Assembly (NCBI GenBank): GCA_963725275.1
Contig: CAVRXS010000006.1
Coordinates: forward strand, 496,001 to 560,000
DNA: 64,000 nucleotides
Source: Bog-756 sp963725275
GTDB taxonomy: Bacteria; Actinomycetota; Acidimicrobiia; Acidimicrobiales; RAAP-2
Direction of reading: 5' to 3'
Positions 61,559 to 64,000 of the stretch are shown piece by piece. Under the pieces are notes generated by a model that worked only from the letters and a program-made list of their open reading frames with translations, was not told the DNA's origin and did not search any database. How positions within the stretch are numbered: position 1 is the first letter of the stretch; the number at the start of each line of letters is the position of its first letter. A program made the translations under genes and the position numbers.

Positions 61559-64000
61559 CGGGCACCGTTCCTCCCGACCAGGCGGCACGACACCGGATCA
61601 CCGACGATCTCGGTTCCACCCTGTTCGTCGAGGCGGGAGCGGGAACGGGCAAGACCATCGGCGCTCGTCGACCGGGTCCTCGCTCGGTGCCAGGGGGCAG
61701 GCCGAACTCGACTCGATCGCCGCCATCACCTTCACCGACGAAGGCGGCCGCCGAGCTGCGCGACCGCATCCGACGCCAACTCGAAGAGCGACCGATCGCC
61801 AGCCCCGAACCGAGGAACGCGGGCCCGCGTGCCAGGTCGCACTCGGCCAGCTCGACGGGGCCGCCATCGGCACCCTGCACTCCTTCGCCCAGCGCCTGCT
61901 CTCCGAACATCCGGTCGAGGCGGGTCTTCCGCCCCGGGTCGAGGTGCTCGACGAGGTCAGCTCGGCTGTGGCCTTCGAACGGCGCTGGCGGAGGTTCCAG
62001 AGACGAGCTGCTGGCCGATCCGGCGCTCGAGCGCTCCATGCTCCTCTTTGTCTGCGGCGTGCGTCCGGAGAGCGCATTGCACGCGCTGGCCGTCGGCCTT
62101 CGACGACAACTGGGACCTCGTCGAGGAACGGGTGCGCCGACGATGAGACCCGATCCTCCCACGGTCCGCGAGCTGGTCGGATCCGGCCGTGGACGCCATC
62201 GAGGAGGTCTGCGGGAGCCGTGCAGGGATCCGAGCGGACAAGTTGCGGTCTGCGACTCGACGAGATCGCAGACTGGGTGGCCGGGGTCCGGGCCATCGAC
62301 GACGAGCTCGACCTGCTCGAGGCCTTGGCCGGACGAGAGGACCCGACCCAGCTTCAAGGTCGGTAGATCTCGGCAAACGTAGCCGACTTCGACAACGACG
62401 TCAAGTCCTCCAGGCCGACCGTGCGCGATGCCGGCGAGCGGCTCGATGCCGTCGGTGCGCGGCGATGTGGCGAACGCCGTGCGATCCGTCTGGTCGTTGC
62501 GCATTCGCGACTTCACCCTCGCAATCGCGCCGAGGAGCGCCGGCGGGCCGGCCAACTCGAGTTCCACGATCTGCTGGTGTTGGCCCGGGCACTGCTGCGC
62601 GATCCCGAGCACGGCCAGCGGTGCGGGCCCGGCTGCACGCCCGCTACGAGCGCCTCCTGCTCGACGAGTTCCAGGACACCGATCCCATCCAGATCGAGCT
62701 GGCCGTGCGCATCGCGGCGGCCGATCCCGACCGGTGACCGGCCGGGCCGCGCCCTGGGACCAGGTGACGGTGACGCCCGGTCACCTCTTCGTGGTGGGCG
62801 ATCCCAAGCAGTCGATCTACCGCTTCCGGCGGGCCGACATCTCGACGTTCCTGATCGGCCGCGGACCGGTTCGGCACCGTACCGGCGGGCCGGTCGAGCT
62901 GACGACCAACTTCCGCACCGTGCGCTCCGGTCATCGAGTGGGTGAACACGACCTTCGACGCACTCATGGGCGAGCCCGACGACGTCGACGCGCCGGTACC
63001 CTCGCAGCCCGTCTACATCGCGCTCGGATCCCACCCGCTCCGGCCCGCCGTCGGACCACCGATTGCGGTGCTCGGACGCACCGAACACGCCCGCGACCCT
63101 GTCGGCCGACGATCTCCGGACGGCCGAGGCCGCCGACGTGGCAACCACCGTGGCCCGGGCGATCCGCGAGGAGTGGACGGTCGCCGACGGCACCGGCGGC
63201 TGGCGGCCGGCCCGCCTCGGGGACATCACGGTCCTGGTGCCCGGCGCGGACGTCGTTGCCGTTCCTCGAGGACGCCCTCGATGCCGCGGGCATCCCTTCC
63301 GGGCCGAGACGAGCTCGCTCGTCTATGCGAGCCGGGCGGTCCGGGACTTGCTCATGGTGCTGCGGGCGGTCGACGATCCCACCAACTATCTCCACGTCGT
63401 CTCCGCGTTGCGCACGCCGCTGCTCGGGGTGTGGCGACGACGACCTGTTCCGGTTCAAGGGTGAAGCGCAAGGGCCGGTGGAGCTACCTCGCCGACCAGC
63501 CGGAGACCGTGCCGGCTCGACGACCCGGTCCGGACGGGGCTCTGCTTATCTGCGCTCGCTCTACGACCAGCGCCAGTGGCTCGCGCCCTCGGAGCTGCTC
63601 GACCGGATCGTCCGGGATCGGCGGGTCATGGAGCTCGGATTCACCGAGGGTCGGCCTCGCGACGTCTGGCGTCGGCTCCGTTTCGTCATCGACCAGGCGC
63701 GGGCCTGGAGCGACGCAACTGGCGGCAACCTGCGCCAGTACCTGGCCTGGGTGGCGCAGCAGACAGCCGAGGGGGCACGGGTCGCCGAGTCGGTCCTGCC
63801 CGAGACCGACGACGACGCCGTGCGCATCATGACCATCCACGGCGCCAAGGGTCTGCGAGTTCCCGATCACCATCGTCTCGGGCATGTCGACCGGTGCCGA
63901 CCGGTCGCCGTGCTCCGGCCGAGGTGGTGTTCCCGCCCGAGGGCGACGTCGGCTACAGGCTCGGCAAGCGACGTGACCACGAGCGAGTACGACGCACTGG
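61551..64000 (+). pseudogene. AddA/UvrD-like helicase, partial and heavily frameshifted
   Basis: From ATG 61551 a UvrD/RecB-type helicase can be pieced together across all three frames: STLFVEAGAGTGKT (Walker A, 61617-61658), LDSIAAITFTDE (motif Ia), LLLDEFQDTDPIQ (Walker B and Gln, about 62655), VVGDPKQSIYRFRRADIS (motif III, about 62790), and IMTIHGAKGL (motif V, about 63825). Order and spacing are normal for the family, but a frame change occurs about every 60-200 bases, so no full-length protein is encoded by this sequence as given. It continues past the window. Either sequence error or pseudogene; the conservation of every motif favours error. Confidence 0.65.

Noticed and set aside
1..64000. 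CRISPR arrays, insertion sequences, integrases, tRNA or rRNA genes
   Set aside because: No regularly spaced repeats, no transposase or recombinase motifs, and no tRNA-like cloverleaf or rRNA segment recognised by eye. A tRNAscan or Infernal run could find something missed.

Overview
The window is high-GC DNA with densely packed genes, frequent GTG starts and many 4-base ATGA/GTGA overlaps. Several promoters have a TAnnnT -10 placed 6-9 bases before the start codon, which suggests leaderless mRNAs. Together with a complete mycofactocin locus, a PhoP-type box and an ETF/OYE/SDR-rich metabolism, this points to an actinomycete (Actinomycetota). An Acidimicrobiia-like lineage is plausible but not proven. 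No rRNA, tRNA, CRISPR array, transposase or phage gene was recognised.

Layout. 1-1.1 kb: start of a minus-strand gene and two SRPBCC proteins. 1.1-2.9 kb: rpiB and an amidohydrolase (minus). 2.96-17 kb: the main feature, a mycofactocin locus. mftR (minus) is divergent from mftA-mftB-mftC, two FadH/OYE-type oxidoreductases, two mycofactocin-type SDRs, a complete ETF/FixABCX-like electron-transfer set (ETF-alpha, FixC-like quinone oxidoreductase, FixX-like ferredoxin, ETF-beta), mftE and mftF. Nearly all junctions overlap, so this is one operon. The usual mftD and mftG are not in the window. The ETF set is the obvious candidate for passing mycofactocin electrons to the quinone pool. 17-19.8 kb: two paralogous membrane-anchored proteins (one carrying a GH43-like propeller), a VOC protein, a strong terminator and a cold-shock gene.

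19.9-32 kb: a DUF998-like membrane protein, an MFS exporter, and a flavin/Fe-S membrane redox module (ferredoxin, NuoF-like, ferric-reductase-like, ApbE, Ser-rich membrane protein). This module is divergent from a PhoPR-like two-component system preceded by a PhoP-box-like direct repeat. The regulator operon continues into a GT2, a GtrA and an ArnT-like glycosyltransferase. 32-41 kb: acetyltransferase, acyl-CoA dehydrogenase, mannosyltransferase, tyrosine phosphatase, MMPL transporter, aldehyde dehydrogenase. 40.7-48 kb: TetR/cupin divergent from an acyl-CoA-ligase gene, a four-subunit 2-oxoacid:ferredoxin oxidoreductase, a TIM-barrel isomerase and a Gfo/Idh/MocA dehydrogenase. 48-52.3 kb: MarR plus a heterodimeric ABC exporter with one degenerate ATP site. 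52.4-58.3 kb: an accessory-looking, less GC-rich stretch (TMEM175-like channel, NYN/PIN nuclease, sulfotransferase, glycosyltransferase, VOC, DUF1003-like, methyltransferase). 58.3-64 kb: an AddB/AddA-like helicase-nuclease pair that runs off the end.

Quality caution: reading frames of otherwise well-conserved genes are broken by single-base indels at about 17.95, 26.8, 27.7, 28.45, 28.69, 29.05, 29.39, 51.49, 55.4 and 55.7 kb, and repeatedly after 60.66 kb. Coding character and motifs resume in the new frame each time, so most are more likely sequence errors than true pseudogenes.
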